Below, in pieces: positions 25,751-35,170 of a DNA stretch of 64,000 nt (the stretch's first letter is position 1; every line of letters begins with the position of its first letter). A program made the position numbers and the translations under genes. The stretch spans positions 141,611 through 205,610 of the forward strand of contig NZ_JAGZ01000008.1 in the NCBI RefSeq assembly GCF_000526915.1, read 5' to 3'. The stretch is from Mycobacterium genavense ATCC 51234 (GTDB taxonomy: Bacteria > Actinomycetota > Actinomycetes > Mycobacteriales > Mycobacteriaceae). The notes under the pieces were generated by a model that saw only the letters and a list, made by a program, of their open reading frames with translations, ran no database searches and had not been told where the DNA came from.

Positions 25751-26518
25751 TTACAGCGAACGCTGCAACAAAACCTGGCCGCTATCGGCGGCGACCACCT
25801 GCACGGCGGCGATCTGATCGACCGGTGTCGAGATGCTCGCGGCGGGCGTGGCGGTGTGACCGGGTTCGGCCACCCACGTCGCCAGGCGGGTCTGGCTGCC
25901 GTCGCGGCCGACGACCACCATCGCCAACGTGTCATGGTGCGCGTACGGCGGTGCCAGGCAGACGCACTGCAGGTTGATGGCCGTCCCCCAGTGCTGGCTG
26001 GAAATCTGCACCGTCGACGTCAGCAGGTTGGTACCCACTTGCGCCATCTCCGCGGACGCGGCCGCCTGCTGCGGAAGCGTCGCCGAGGGGGTATGACCCT
26101 GAATGCCGACGAACACCCCGATCGCCAGCACCGCGGCCGCGGCGGACGAGGCCACCCAGGTGATCGCCCGCGTGCGGCGGCGGCGCCAGGCCACCTTCGC
26201 CAGCAACGCCAGCAACGACGGCAGCAGCTCGGGCGAGGGCTCCGGCGCCGGCGGAACGTCGCCGGACTGCGCGATCGCGGCGACTTCCTCACGGTCGAGT
26301 TGCGAAAGCAACGCCGGCACCCCGCTGAGCTCGGCGGCGGCCTCCCGGCATGCCGCGCACTGGCGCATGTGCTCTTCGAATTCGCGGCGGTCGACGGACG
26401 ACAGCGATCCCAGCACGTATGCGGCATCCCACATCGCGTAGCGGTGATCGTCGCCCATGATCAGACCAAAGACCTCGTTGTCGCCGGGCGGGCCTACACC
26501 TCGTATCGGCGTCTTCAT
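25751..26518 (-). CDS. rslA: Anti-sigma factor of SigL
   Basis: A 255-residue protein when read from ATG 26518 (MKTPIRGVGPP); an in-frame ATG at 26536 would add six residues. The cytoplasmic N-terminus carries the zinc anti-sigma motif HxxxCxxC (FEEHMRQCAACREAA). A membrane helix follows (about 118-138, ITWVASSAAAAVLAIGVFVG). The external domain ends TPVDQIAAVQVVAADSGQVL, close to M. tuberculosis RslA (Rv0736), including the INLQCVCLAPPYA segment. It holds SigL at the membrane until zinc loss or oxidation releases it. It is separated from sigL by 90 bases. Confidence 0.92.
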   Translation of the reverse strand: MKTPIRGVGPPGDNEVFGLIMGDDHRYAMWDAAYVLGSLSSVDRREFEEHMRQCAACREAAAELSGVPALLSQLDREEVAAIAQSGDVPPAPEPSPELLPSLLALLAKVAWRRRRTRAITWVASSAAAAVLAIGVFVGIQGHTPSATLPQQAAASAEMAQVGTNLLTSTVQISSQHWGTAINLQCVCLAPPYAHHDTLAMVVVGRDGSQTRLATWVAEPGHTATPAASISTPVDQIAAVQVVAADSGQVLLQRSL

Positions 26519-26608
26519 CTCATCCATCTCCTTCACCCTTCAAGCATTCGGAGCCGTTGACCGCGCAAGTTGGTGCCCCGGACAGGCCCCCCAAACAAGG
26601 CAGCGCCG

Positions 26609-27154
26609 TCATCGAGTAACTCCGAGTTCCTGCAGAGTGAGCCGCAAAGCCCGCACGGCATAGTGTAGTCGCGACTTCACGGTTCCTTCGGCAATGTCAA
26701 GGTCTCCAGCAATCTGCGCGGTGGTCCAACCGCGGTAGTACGAGCGTTCGATGACGGCGCGGTGTTCCGCGGACAGTTGCGCCATCGCATCGGCGATCAA
26801 CAGCCGGTCCAGGGCGGCGTTGACCTCGTCGGGCGTGGCCTGTTCGGGCGCTCCGTCTTCGTCGAGCGAGCCGACCACGTTGCGATACCGGGCGCTGCGC
26901 CGGTCGTCGATGATCATGTTCCGGGCAACGGTGAACAGCCAGGCACGCGCCGACCGCTCGGTGTCGCCGACGACCTCCGGATGCTGCCAGGCTCGCAGCA
27001 GCGTTTCCTGAACGACGTCCTCGGCGTGGGCGGCATCGCCGGTCAGCCGCAGCGCATAGCGCCACAGCACGGCAGCGTGCTTGTCGTAGAGGGCCTTCAT
27101 CAACGCAGCTTCTGCCGCCCCCGACGCTCGCCAGGTACTAGCGCCCCGGGCCAC
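26609..27154 (-). CDS. sigL: ECF sigma factor SigL
   Basis: A 181-residue sigma factor matching M. tuberculosis SigL (Rv0735). Region 2 has YALRLTGDAAHAEDVVQETL and RAWLFTVARNMIIDDRR. Region 4 has LSAEHRAVIERSYYRGWTTAQIA and LDIAEGTVKSRLHYA, and the C-terminus LTLQELGVTR is identical as I recall it. GTG 27154 is preferred because AGGAGG lies seven bases ahead. In M. tuberculosis SigL controls itself, polyketide synthase genes and some exported proteins. A matching promoter lies just upstream. It is the first of a co-directional run that continues into rslA and the ThDP/KAS III-like cluster. Confidence 0.93.
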   Translation of the reverse strand: MARGASTWRASGAAEAALMKALYDKHAAVLWRYALRLTGDAAHAEDVVQETLLRAWQHPEVVGDTERSARAWLFTVARNMIIDDRRSARYRNVVGSLDEDGAPEQATPDEVNAALDRLLIADAMAQLSAEHRAVIERSYYRGWTTAQIAGDLDIAEGTVKSRLHYAVRALRLTLQELGVTR

Positions 27155-27175
27155 TCGACCACCTCCTGCCAATTG

Positions 27176-27202
27176 ACACGAGTGGAGTAGGTGTTTGGTT
27201 CG
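27176..27202 (-). promoter_or_regulatory. SigL-type promoter upstream of sigL
   Basis: On the minus strand CGAACC (27197-27202) and CGTGT (27176-27180) are 16 bases apart. SigL promoters described in M. tuberculosis have TGAACC and CGTGT(C) with this spacing, and sigL is self-activating there. A perfect TGAACC also occurs 7 bases further upstream, but with spacing that is too long. A start site would fall just before the GTG at 27154. Confidence 0.65.
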
Positions 27203-27206
27203 AGGT

Positions 27207-28007
27207 TCAGGTCAGAGTGAGAATGCGCGGCCCGTCGTCGGTGACCGCCACGGTGTGTTCCCAGTGCGCCGCCCGCGATCCGTCGGTGGTGGTGACCGTC
27301 CAGTCGTCATCGAGCACCAGCGTCTTGCCCGTGCCGAGCGTCAGCATCGGTTCGATGGCCAGCACCGAACCGGGGGCCAGCAGCGGTCCGCGGCCCGGCG
27401 ACCCCTCGTTGGGCAGGAACGGGTCCATGTGCATCTGCCGGCCGATGCCGTGGCCGCCATAGCCTTCCACAATCCCGAACGCGCGGCGATGGCGGACCTC
27501 GGCCGCCCGCGTCCCCATTTCGATGGCGTGCGCGACGTCGGTCAACCGGTTACCGGGGATCATCGCCGCGATTCCGGCTTCCAGCGATTCCCGGGTCGCC
27601 GCCGAAAGCGCCTCGTCGGCGGGATCGAGCTGCCCGACCCCGAACGTGATCGCGGCGTCGCCGTGCCAGCCGTCCAACACCGCGCCGCAGTCGATGGATA
27701 CCAGGTCGCCGGGGGTGAGGACTTCGGCCGCCGACGGGATGCCGTGCACCACCCGGTCGTTCACCGACGCGCAGATCGAGGCCGGGTAGCCGTGATAGCC
27801 CAGGAACGACGGGGTCGCGCCGAGTTCCCGGATCACCGATTCGGCGATCTCGTCCAGGCTCAGCGTGGACACCCCGGAGACCGCGGCCGCGTGCACCGCC
27901 TGCATCGCGTTGGCAACCACCGCACCGGCCGCGGCCATCGCGTCGAGCTCGCCGGCGCTGCGCTGCGGCACCACCTTGGTTCTGCGCAGCCGCACCAGCG
28001 GGCGCAT
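27207..28007 (-). CDS. map: Methionine aminopeptidase
   Basis: A 266-residue type I methionine aminopeptidase, corresponding to mapA (Rv0734). Two-metal site residues are visible: the Asp pair in SIDCGAVLDGWHGDAA, the His in GYGGHGIGRQMH, and the two Glu in LAIEPML and HWEHTVAV. The substrate-side His is in GYPASICASVNDRVVHGIP. It removes the initiator Met from new proteins. It lies 2 bases after adk and is co-transcribed with secY and adk. No lesion is seen. Its 3' end lies close to the sigL promoter. Confidence 0.95.
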   Translation of the reverse strand: MRPLVRLRRTKVVPQRSAGELDAMAAAGAVVANAMQAVHAAAVSGVSTLSLDEIAESVIRELGATPSFLGYHGYPASICASVNDRVVHGIPSAAEVLTPGDLVSIDCGAVLDGWHGDAAITFGVGQLDPADEALSAATRESLEAGIAAMIPGNRLTDVAHAIEMGTRAAEVRHRRAFGIVEGYGGHGIGRQMHMDPFLPNEGSPGRGPLLAPGSVLAIEPMLTLGTGKTLVLDDDWTVTTTDGSRAAHWEHTVAVTDDGPRILTLT

Positions 28008-28009
28008 CG

Positions 28010-28555
28010 TTACTTGCCCAGCGCTCGCAGCGCGCGGGCGAATACCTCGTCCACCGGTCCGACGGCGTCGACGGTCTTCAGTTCGTCGCGGTAGTACTCC
28101 AGCAGCGGCGCGGTTTCGTCGCGGTAGACCTTCATCCGGTTGAGGATGATCTCCTCGGTGTCATCAGCGCGGCCGCGGCCCTTGAGCCGCTGCAGCAACT
28201 CGTCCTCCGACACCCGGAATTCCAGCACCGCGTCGATGTCGGTGCCACGGCGTCCCAGCATCTCGTGCAGCGCTTTGGCTTGCTCGATCGAGCGGGGATA
28301 CCCGTCCAGGATGAATCCGTTGGCGGCGTCTTGGTCGTTCAGCCGGTCGTCGACGAGCTGGTTGGTGAGGTCGGAGGGCACCAGGTCACCGGCATCCAGG
28401 TAGCGCTTGGCTTCCAGGCCCAGCTTGGTGCCCTGCTCGATGTTGCTCCGGAACAGGTCGCCGGTGGAGATCTGCGGGATCCCGAGCTTCTCGCTGAGTT
28501 TCTCCGACTGCGTGCCTTTACCTGCCCCCGGTGGCCCCAGCAAAACGACTCTCAC
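28010..28555 (-). CDS. adk: Adenylate kinase
   Basis: A 181-residue short-form adenylate kinase. The P-loop is GPPGAGKGT (residues 7-15). The AMP-site segment is STGDLFRSN, the NMP-site is FILDGYPRS, and the compact LID is RLKGRGRADDTEE, the short lid typical of actinobacteria. It balances ATP, ADP and AMP. It starts with GTG overlapping the secY stop by four bases (GTGA), so translation is coupled. It corresponds to Rv0733. Intact. Confidence 0.96.
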   Translation of the reverse strand: MRVVLLGPPGAGKGTQSEKLSEKLGIPQISTGDLFRSNIEQGTKLGLEAKRYLDAGDLVPSDLTNQLVDDRLNDQDAANGFILDGYPRSIEQAKALHEMLGRRGTDIDAVLEFRVSEDELLQRLKGRGRADDTEEIILNRMKVYRDETAPLLEYYRDELKTVDAVGPVDEVFARALRALGK

Positions 28556-29877
28556 TTGAGGAACCCTTCGTAGTTGCGCTGCATCAGCTGACTCTCGATC
28601 TGTTTGACCGTATCCAAACCGACGCCAATCATGATCAGAACCGCAGTACCGCCGAACGGCAGATTCTGCACGGCCCCGGCGTTCCCGATCTGCAGGAACA
28701 GGTTGGGCAGCACCGCGATCGCACCGAGGTAGATCGAGCCCGGCAAGGTGATCCTGCTCAGCACGAAACGCAGATAGTCGGCGGTGGGCTTGCCCGGCCG
28801 GATGCCCGGGATGAATCCGCCGAACTTCTTCATCTCGTCAGCGCGCTCGTCGGGATTGAAGGTGATCGACACATAGAAGTACGTGAAGAAGATGATGAGC
28901 CCGAAGTAGATGCCGATGTAGACCGGATCGCTCGGGTCGGACAGATACGTGCCGACGAACTTGTCCCACCAGCTGTTGCCCACGCCGCCGCTGCCGCTGC
29001 GGATCAACTGGGTGATCAGGTGCGGAATGTAGATCAGCGACGACGCGAAGATGACCGGGATGACACCGGCCTGGTTGACCTTGAGCGGCAGATACGTCGA
29101 GGTTCCGCCGTACATGCGACGGCCCACCATGCGCTTGGCGTACTGCACCGGGATCCGGCGCTGGCCCTGCTCGACGAAGACCACGCCCACGATGATGATC
29201 AGCGCGGCCACCAGCACCGCGGTGAGGATCATCCCGCCGCGGCTGTCCAGGATCGTCTTGCCTTCGGACGGGATGCGGGCGGCGATGCCGACGAAGATCA
29301 GCAGCGACATGCCGTTGCCGATGCCGCGTTCGGTGATCAGCTCACCCATCCACATCACCAGCGCGGCGCCGCTCGTCATCACCAGCACGATGACGACCAG
29401 GGTGAAGATGCTCTGGTCGGCGATGATGTCCAGCGAGCAGCCCTGCAGCAGACCCCCGTTGGCGGCCAGCGCCACGATGCTGGTGGCCTGCAGAATCGCC
29501 AGCGCGATCGCCAAGTAACGCGTGTACTGCGTCATCTTGGCCTGGCCGGACTGGCCTTCCTTGCGTAATTCCTCGAACCGCGGGATGACCACGGTGAGCA
29601 GCTGCACGATGATGCTGGCGGTGATGTAGGGCATCACGCCCACCGCGAACACCGTGAGCTTGAGCAGCGCACCGCCGGAGAACAGGTTGATCAGCGAATA
29701 GATCTGCCCGGCTTCGCCACCGCTGGCCTCTTTGATGCATTGCTGCACGTTCGGGTAGTTGACGCCGGGCGACGGCAAAGCGGCACCGACGCGATACAGC
29801 ACGACAATGCCAAGCGTGAAGAGGATCTTCCGTCTCAAGTCGACTGTTCGCAGCGACGAGATGAAAGCCGAAAGCAC
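28552..29877 (-). CDS. secY: Preprotein translocase subunit SecY
   Basis: A 441-residue, ten-helix channel protein of the Sec translocon. The start is GTG 29877 (VLSAFISSLRTVDLRRKILFT), which matches M. tuberculosis SecY; an in-frame extension to 29958 is not supported by the family. Recognisable parts are the plug region (PNVQQCIKEASGGEAGQIYSL), GVMPYITASIIVQLL and the cytoplasmic loops before helices 7 and 9. It heads the secY-adk-map unit. It corresponds to Rv0732. Intact. Confidence 0.96.
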   Translation of the reverse strand: MLSAFISSLRTVDLRRKILFTLGIVVLYRVGAALPSPGVNYPNVQQCIKEASGGEAGQIYSLINLFSGGALLKLTVFAVGVMPYITASIIVQLLTVVIPRFEELRKEGQSGQAKMTQYTRYLAIALAILQATSIVALAANGGLLQGCSLDIIADQSIFTLVVIVLVMTSGAALVMWMGELITERGIGNGMSLLIFVGIAARIPSEGKTILDSRGGMILTAVLVAALIIIVGVVFVEQGQRRIPVQYAKRMVGRRMYGGTSTYLPLKVNQAGVIPVIFASSLIYIPHLITQLIRSGSGGVGNSWWDKFVGTYLSDPSDPVYIGIYFGLIIFFTYFYVSITFNPDERADEMKKFGGFIPGIRPGKPTADYLRFVLSRITLPGSIYLGAIAVLPNLFLQIGNAGAVQNLPFGGTAVLIMIGVGLDTVKQIESQLMQRNYEGFLK

Positions 29878-30135
29878 TTCTATCCTCCTGCGCGGCCGGG
29901 GTGGTAATCCTGCGTTTACGCGCGCTCTACACCCGCAGGCCAGGACGTACGGCGTCACGCGTCAAATCGTGTACGAGACTAACAGCTGGTCGGAGCAGAT
30001 CCTTAAAAGGGCGTCATGGAGCGGTAGGAAAAGGGCCCAAAAAATTCAGGAAGCCGACAGCATCCAGGCGTATAGTTTTGTGATCTCGTTGCATTTGCTA
30101 AGTATCAAACTCGGCCGGGACGATCGAGGAGCACC
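29878..30135. promoter_or_regulatory. Divergent promoter region of secY and methyltransferase 1
   Basis: An AT-richer 258-base gap between divergent genes. GAGGAG (30124-30129) is the ribosome site of the methyltransferase. GCTAAGTATCAA at 30097-30108 closely resembles GCTAGGTATTAA at 43710-43721 ahead of the first gene of the second methyltransferase array, so it is probably a shared promoter or operator element. Confidence 0.5.
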
Positions 30136-31047
30136 ATGACACGCACTGACCAAGACAGTTGGGATCTGGCTTCCAGCGTCGGCGCCACCGCCACCATGGT
30201 CGCCGCGGCTCGCGCGGTGGCCAGCAAGGAAGACAACCCGATCATCAACGATCCGTTCGCGGGGCCCCTGGTGCGGGCCGTCGGGCTGGATTTCTTCCGC
30301 CGGGTGGTCGACGGCGAACTCACCACCGCAGAAACCCCCGAGAACGGCCTCAGTGACCTGCAGGTCGAGACCGACTCGATCGCGGTGCGCACCCGGTTCT
30401 TCGACGACTTCTTCCTCAACGCCGCCCGCGACGGCATCCGCCAAGCGGTGATTCTGGCCGCCGGGCTCGACGCCCGCGCCTACCGGCTGTCCTGGCCGAG
30501 CGGCAGCGTGGTCTACGAAGTCGATCAGCCCCGCGTCATCGAGTTCAAGACCACCACGATGTCCAGCCTGGGCGCACTGCCGTCGGCCGAGCGTCGCACC
30601 GTCAGTGTCGATCTTCGCGACGACTGGCCTGCGGCGTTGCGCAGCAGCGGGTTTGACGTGACCCGGCCGACGTCATGGAGCGCCGAGGGACTGCTGATGT
30701 ATCTACCCCCAGACGCCCAGGACCGGCTCTTCGACAACATCACCGCGCTGTCCGCACCGGGCAGCATGCTGGCCACCGAATTCCATCCGCCGGCGGAAAC
30801 GACGATGTCCGAACGTGCCCGGGAATTCAACCAGCGGTGGCTGAATCTGGGCTGCGACATCGACCTGTCGCAATTGTTCTTCGACGGCGAGCGCAGCGAC
30901 GTCGTCGAATACCTGAAAGGCCATGGCTGGCAGGTGAGCTCGCGTCCACGGCGCGAACTGTTCGCCGACTACGGCCGCGACTTCCACGACAGCGAGGCGC
31001 TGTCCCAACTGCGCAACATCGTGTCTGTCACCGCGACTCTCGGTTAG
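30136..31047 (+). CDS. Class I SAM-dependent methyltransferase, array 1 gene 1
   Basis: A 303-residue member of the mycobacterial family related to leucine carboxyl methyltransferases (Rv0725c, Rv0726c, Rv0731c group). All members start with the signature WDLASSVGATAT. The SAM pocket is VILAAGLDARAYRL and VYEVDQPRVIEFK. The substrate-side segment is SAEGLLMYLPPDAQDRLF. By position beside secY it corresponds to Rv0731c. The methyl acceptor is unknown; some relatives are thought to act on lipids or small metabolites. It is intact and the first of three tandem copies. Confidence 0.88.
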   Translation: MTRTDQDSWDLASSVGATATMVAAARAVASKEDNPIINDPFAGPLVRAVGLDFFRRVVDGELTTAETPENGLSDLQVETDSIAVRTRFFDDFFLNAARDGIRQAVILAAGLDARAYRLSWPSGSVVYEVDQPRVIEFKTTTMSSLGALPSAERRTVSVDLRDDWPAALRSSGFDVTRPTSWSAEGLLMYLPPDAQDRLFDNITALSAPGSMLATEFHPPAETTMSERAREFNQRWLNLGCDIDLSQLFFDGERSDVVEYLKGHGWQVSSRPRRELFADYGRDFHDSEALSQLRNIVSVTATLG

Positions 31048-31057
31048 GAGTGCATGC

Positions 31058-31982
31058 ATGACGAGCACCGACAGCAAGCGGTTCGACGGTGACAGTTGGG
31101 ATTTGGCGTCCAGCGTGGGAGCCACCGCCACCGCGGTGGCGGCGCGGCGGGCGATGGCCTCCAAGGGCCCCAACCCGCTGATCGACGACCCCTACGCCGA
31201 GCCGCTGGTCAACGCCGTCGGCGTGGACGCCTTCATCCGGATGATGAACGGCGAGGTCGAACTCTCCGACGACGATCCCGCGTTCACCCCGCAGCGGCTC
31301 AGCGAGGGCATGGCCGTGCGCACCCGGTACTTCGACACCTTTTTCCTCGACGCCGCGAAAGCCGGTGTGCGCCAGGCGGTCATCCTCGCGTCCGGGCTGG
31401 ACACCCGCGCTTACCGGTTGCCCTGGCCGGATGGCTCCGTGCTCTACGAGATCGACCAGCCACAGGTGATCGAATTCAAGACCCGCACCCTGGCCGATCT
31501 CGGCGCGGCCCCGACCACCGATCGCCGGCCGGTGGCGGTGGACCTGCGCGACGACTGGCCGGCCGCGTTGCGCAGCAATGGCTTCGACTCCACCGAGCCG
31601 TCGGCCCTCGATCGCCGAAGGCCTGCTGGGCTACCTGCCGCCGGACGCCCAGGACCGACTGTTCGACCACATCACGGCGTTGTCCGCCGCCGGCAGCCGC
31701 CTCGCCACCGGCTACGTCCCCAACATGCGTGACCGCGTCGAAAAGCGGGGCCGCGAGATGAGCGAACGGTGGCGCCGGATGGGGCTGGATCTGAACTGGT
31801 CGGAGTTGGTCTACACCGGCCAGCGCAACGACGTGGCGGCCTACCTCGCCGAACGGGGCTGGCAGACCACGGTGCGCAGTACCCAGGAGATGTACGCGCA
31901 CAACGGTTTTGAGTTCCCGACCGAGCCGACCATGGCCGCCTTCGGCGACATCCAATATCTATCGGCAACACTAGGAGCCTGA
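31058..31982 (+). pseudogene. SAM-dependent methyltransferase, array 1 gene 2, frameshifted
   Basis: The restored gene would be about 307 residues. It has the family signature WDLASSVGATATAVAARR and the SAM motif VILASGLDTRAYRLPWP. One extra base in the C run at 31605-31607 shifts the frame after STEPSA; similarity resumes one frame over as IAEGLLGYLPPDAQDRLF and runs to the end (YLSATLG). One base explains the break. It starts 10 bases after gene 1 and ends two bases before gene 3. Confidence 0.87.
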
Positions 31983-31984
31983 GC

Positions 31985-32914
31985 ATGACGCGCACCGAGC
32001 AAGACACCTGGGACCTGGCCTCCAGCGTGGGGGCCACCGCGACTTGGGTCGCCGCCTGCCGGGCCCTGGCCAGCAAGCAGCCGGGCGCCCTGATCGACGA
32101 TCAATTCGCCGATCCGCTCGTTCGTGCGGTGGGCGCGGGGTTTTTCATCAAAGTGCTCGACGGCGAAATCACGGACGAGACAGGAGGATTGGAGCCCGAC
32201 GCGGACCCCGATGTCGAGTTCAACCTGCAACGCATGGTCAACATGATGGCCGTACGCACCCGGTATTTCGACGACTTCTTCACCGGCGCAACCGACGCGG
32301 GCATCCGCCAGGTGGTGATCCTGGCCTCGGGCCTGGACTCGCGGCCGTACCGGTTGGCGTGGCCGGCGGGCACGGTCGTCTACGAGGTCGACCAGCCGGC
32401 GGTGATCGAGTTCAAGTCCACCGCCCTGTCGAACCTGGGCGCCGAGCCTACCGCGGCGCGCCGGACCGTTGCCGTCGATCTGCGCGACGACTGGTTAAAA
32501 GCATTGCGCCAGGCGGGTTTTGACGAGTCACGGCCGAGCGCGTGGAGCGCCGAGGGCCTGCTGATGTACCTGCCTCCGGACGCCCAGGATCGGCTGTTCG
32601 ACGCCATCACCACGCTCAGCGCACCGGGCAGCCGACTGGCCACCGAATACCACCGCGATGGCATACCCCTGCTGGAGAAACGGGCCAAGGCGATGGCCAA
32701 GCGCTGGGGGCGGTTCGGCTTCGACACCGACGTGTCCGCGCTGGTGTACCACGGTGAACGCACCCCGGCCGCGGACTACCTGAGCGCGGCCGGCTGGCAG
32801 ATCACCCCGCGCACCCGCGCCGATCAGTTCGCCGAGGCTGGGCTGCCGGTGCCGTCGGGCGAAGGCCTCCAAGCGCTGGAGAACCACATCTCGGTCGTCG
32901 CCGTCAAGCAGTAG
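31985..32914 (+). CDS. SAM-dependent methyltransferase, array 1 gene 3
   Basis: A 309-residue paralogue with WDLASSVGATATWVAACR at the start, the SAM site VILASGLDSRPYRLAWP and VYEVDQPAVIEFK, and the segment SAEGLLMYLPPDAQDRLF. The insert after residue 60 (ITDETGGLEPDADPDVEF) is longer than in the sister copies, so its substrate pocket may differ. It is intact, and only two bases separate it from gene 2, so the array is one transcription unit. It ends 45 bases before a convergent PPE gene. Confidence 0.87.
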   Translation: MTRTEQDTWDLASSVGATATWVAACRALASKQPGALIDDQFADPLVRAVGAGFFIKVLDGEITDETGGLEPDADPDVEFNLQRMVNMMAVRTRYFDDFFTGATDAGIRQVVILASGLDSRPYRLAWPAGTVVYEVDQPAVIEFKSTALSNLGAEPTAARRTVAVDLRDDWLKALRQAGFDESRPSAWSAEGLLMYLPPDAQDRLFDAITTLSAPGSRLATEYHRDGIPLLEKRAKAMAKRWGRFGFDTDVSALVYHGERTPAADYLSAAGWQITPRTRADQFAEAGLPVPSGEGLQALENHISVVAVKQ

Positions 32915-32959
32915 CGCAGGCTAGGACAACTACGCCGCGCCCGGGACCGCGGACGCTGG

Positions 32960-34225
32960 CTACCCCAGGCCGGCCCCGGCCAGTTCGGCGGCGAGGTCGG
33001 CGGTGGACACGGTGCGGGCCCATTCCGCGAGTCCTTCCGCGTCGAACTGGGGCTCGATGCCCGCGGTCCCCGCCAGGCCGGGCGAGCTTGCCGCGGGTGC
33101 CGCCCCCACCGGGGTGCCCGCGCTGGGGGTGACGGGGGTGACGACGGCGGGGCCGGTGATGAAGCCGGATGGAAGGTTGGTGGGGGTGGCCTGAATGAGG
33201 TTGAGGTCGGTCACCAGTCCCGCCGAGTTGTAGGTGACCCAACCACCCTGAGTGATCAGGCCCGATTGCGAGGTCAGCGCGGCGCCGGTGACGGATTCGC
33301 CGCTTGGCACGGTGATGCTGGCCCCGCCGGCGTTTTGGACATAGGTAAAGGTGCCGCTCAAGATCTGGCCCGAGCCCGTGAGCTGGAACATGCCGATGTT
33401 GGTCTGTTGGACGCCGTTTACGGTGTAGGTGAGCGTTTGGCCGGAGTAAAGAACGGCTTTACCGGACCAGTTGAGCGGGGAGCCGCTGGTGACATCGACG
33501 GCCACGCCCACGTGGACGACGGCACCGCCGGACGCGACGCTGGCCTGGCTGCCGACGGGCAGGGGCGGGTCGACGCCGCCGCCGGTCGAGGCGGCCTCTT
33601 GGGTGGATTGCATTGTGGCCATGTGCATTACGGATTGGGTGCGGGCGCTGGTGGCATTGCCGGCGCTCTGGGCCGCCGCGCGGGTCTGGTCGGCCTGTCC
33701 CGCCTGATTCGTGGTTCGCGGTGCCTCGCTGAACGGACTCAGCGTGCTGGCGGACTCGGCAGCGGCCGCGTAGCCGTACATCGCGGTGGCGTCTTGGATC
33801 CACATCTCGGCGTACTGGGCTTCGGTGGCCGCGATCGCCGGGGTGTTCTGTCCGAAGAAATTGGTGGCGATCAGCGCCATCAGCTGGGCGCGGTTGGCCG
33901 CGATCGTCGCCGGCGGCACCGTCATCGCGAACACCGCCTCGTAGGTGGCCGCGTTGGCCTGCTCGGCGGTTTGCCCGGCCTCCACCGCGGTGGCCTGCAG
34001 CCACGCCAGATAGCGTGCCGCCGCGGCCGCCATTGACAGCGACGACGGACCGAACCACGCCTGGCCGATCAGCCCCGCGACTTCCGACTAATAGCCGCTC
34101 GCCGCGGACTCCAGCTGGGCGGCCGCCGCGGCCCAGGCCGCCGGCGCGGCCAGCATCGGCCCCGCCCCCGAGCCGGTGTACATCAGTCCCGAATTGACCT
34201 CGGGACAGCGCAACGCGAAATCCAT
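32960..34225 (-). pseudogene. PPE-family protein, nonsense-interrupted
   Basis: The restored gene would be 421 residues, starting MDFALRCPEVNSGLMYTG at ATG 34225 (Cys replaces the first Pro of the PPE motif). The PPE domain (about 1-175) has SGYWSEV-like and GPSSLSM segments and NFFGQNTPAIAATEAQYAEMW. TAG at 34088-34090 replaces the conserved Trp of SGYW, a one-base change from TGG, and the frame continues normally after it. The C-terminal half is Ser/Thr/Gly-rich and ends in a tail (PGLAGTAGIEPQ...ADLAAELAG) shared with the second PPE gene in this window. PPE proteins are exported by type VII systems, usually with a PE partner; no PE gene is seen next to it. Confidence 0.85.
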
Positions 34226-34470
34226 GGCCCTTCTCTTTCTGGGTAGGCGCGGCCAGTACTCAACACACGTCCAATGGCGCGAAATTTTAGCGCGGCGCAA
34301 GACTAGAAGCCTGTCAAGTTGCTGTGAATTTGCCGCCGCGCTCGTGCGGGTGGCAGCAAACGATTGGCCGCCCGGCTGCGATGGTCTCGAGTGCCCAAAT
34401 CTCAATCCGGATGACCCTCGGCGAAGTCCACCGATCGCGCTCGCCACGGCGCCAAAGCGGGCGGTGCCGC
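34226..34470. other. Gap between PPE and GNAT genes
   Basis: These 245 bases lie upstream of the PPE start and downstream of the GNAT stop on the minus strand. GAGAAGGG around 34229-34236 could be the PPE ribosome site. I see no other gene. Confidence 0.4.
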
Positions 34471-35136
34471 TTAGCCCGGTTTGGCCGCCGGTGCGCGGAC
34501 CACCAACGGCACGGCGGGGAAGCAGCACGCCAGCTCCGAGCGCGACTTGCGCAGTGCGGCAGTGCCGTAACCCCGCTTGCGGTGGTCGCGGTGAATCCAA
34601 ATCCGCACGTTGACTTCGCCGCGGACCAGCTCGCCGAACACCATGCCCACTTTCTCGCCGGAATCAACGGCGACGAACCAGGCGGCCTCCTCGTCGTCCA
34701 CACGGCGCAGGGCCGCCCGGATCTCGTCGTCGAGGTCGCCCGCCGGCTGGTCGGATCCATCGCCGGCGGCACCCTTTTCCTCGGTGCGGATGGCGAACAA
34801 ATCGCGGTCCTCGGCGGCGGAAAACGGCCGCAGCTCCAAGCTTTCGCCCGAGCTCGCCGGGCGCTCCCCGAGCGTGAAACTCAGCTGCTTGTTCAAATCC
34901 TCGAGTTCGGCGAGGATCTTGCGGCGCGAATCGATGGTGAGTTGCTCGAAGCACATGCCCATCACCGCTTCGGCCGCAAGGTGAGAGGTGTCGAGCAATT
35001 TGACGATCCCCTCGATCGCGACTGCCTTGTTTTCCGACTCCACCACTAAGTCGGCAATTTCATGCCGGCGTTCCAGAGCTTTCAACAGGGCGTCTGCGAT
35101 CTCTCTACGGGCGGCTTTGCGGTCTCGGTCAGTCAT
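34471..35136 (-). CDS. GNAT-family acetyltransferase with helical N-terminal domain
   Basis: A 221-residue protein. Residues about 1-90 are helical (RREIADALLKALERRHEIAD, then AVIEGIVKLLDTS-type helices and FEQLTIDSRRKILAELEDLN) and resemble the coiled-coil-proximal part of type II topoisomerase A subunits. Residues about 98-221 are a GNAT domain, with VGMVFGELVRGEVNVRIWI and the acetyl-CoA loop HRKRGYGTAALRKS. It corresponds to Rv0730 by position, next to xylB. The acyl acceptor is unknown. The GNAT end is rather short, but I see no frameshift. Confidence 0.78.
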   Translation of the reverse strand: MTDRDRKAARREIADALLKALERRHEIADLVVESENKAVAIEGIVKLLDTSHLAAEAVMGMCFEQLTIDSRRKILAELEDLNKQLSFTLGERPASSGESLELRPFSAAEDRDLFAIRTEEKGAAGDGSDQPAGDLDDEIRAALRRVDDEEAAWFVAVDSGEKVGMVFGELVRGEVNVRIWIHRDHRKRGYGTAALRKSRSELACCFPAVPLVVRAPAAKPG

Positions 35137-35170
35137 TGCACCAGACTAGATCCCCAAGGCGGCTACCGCG

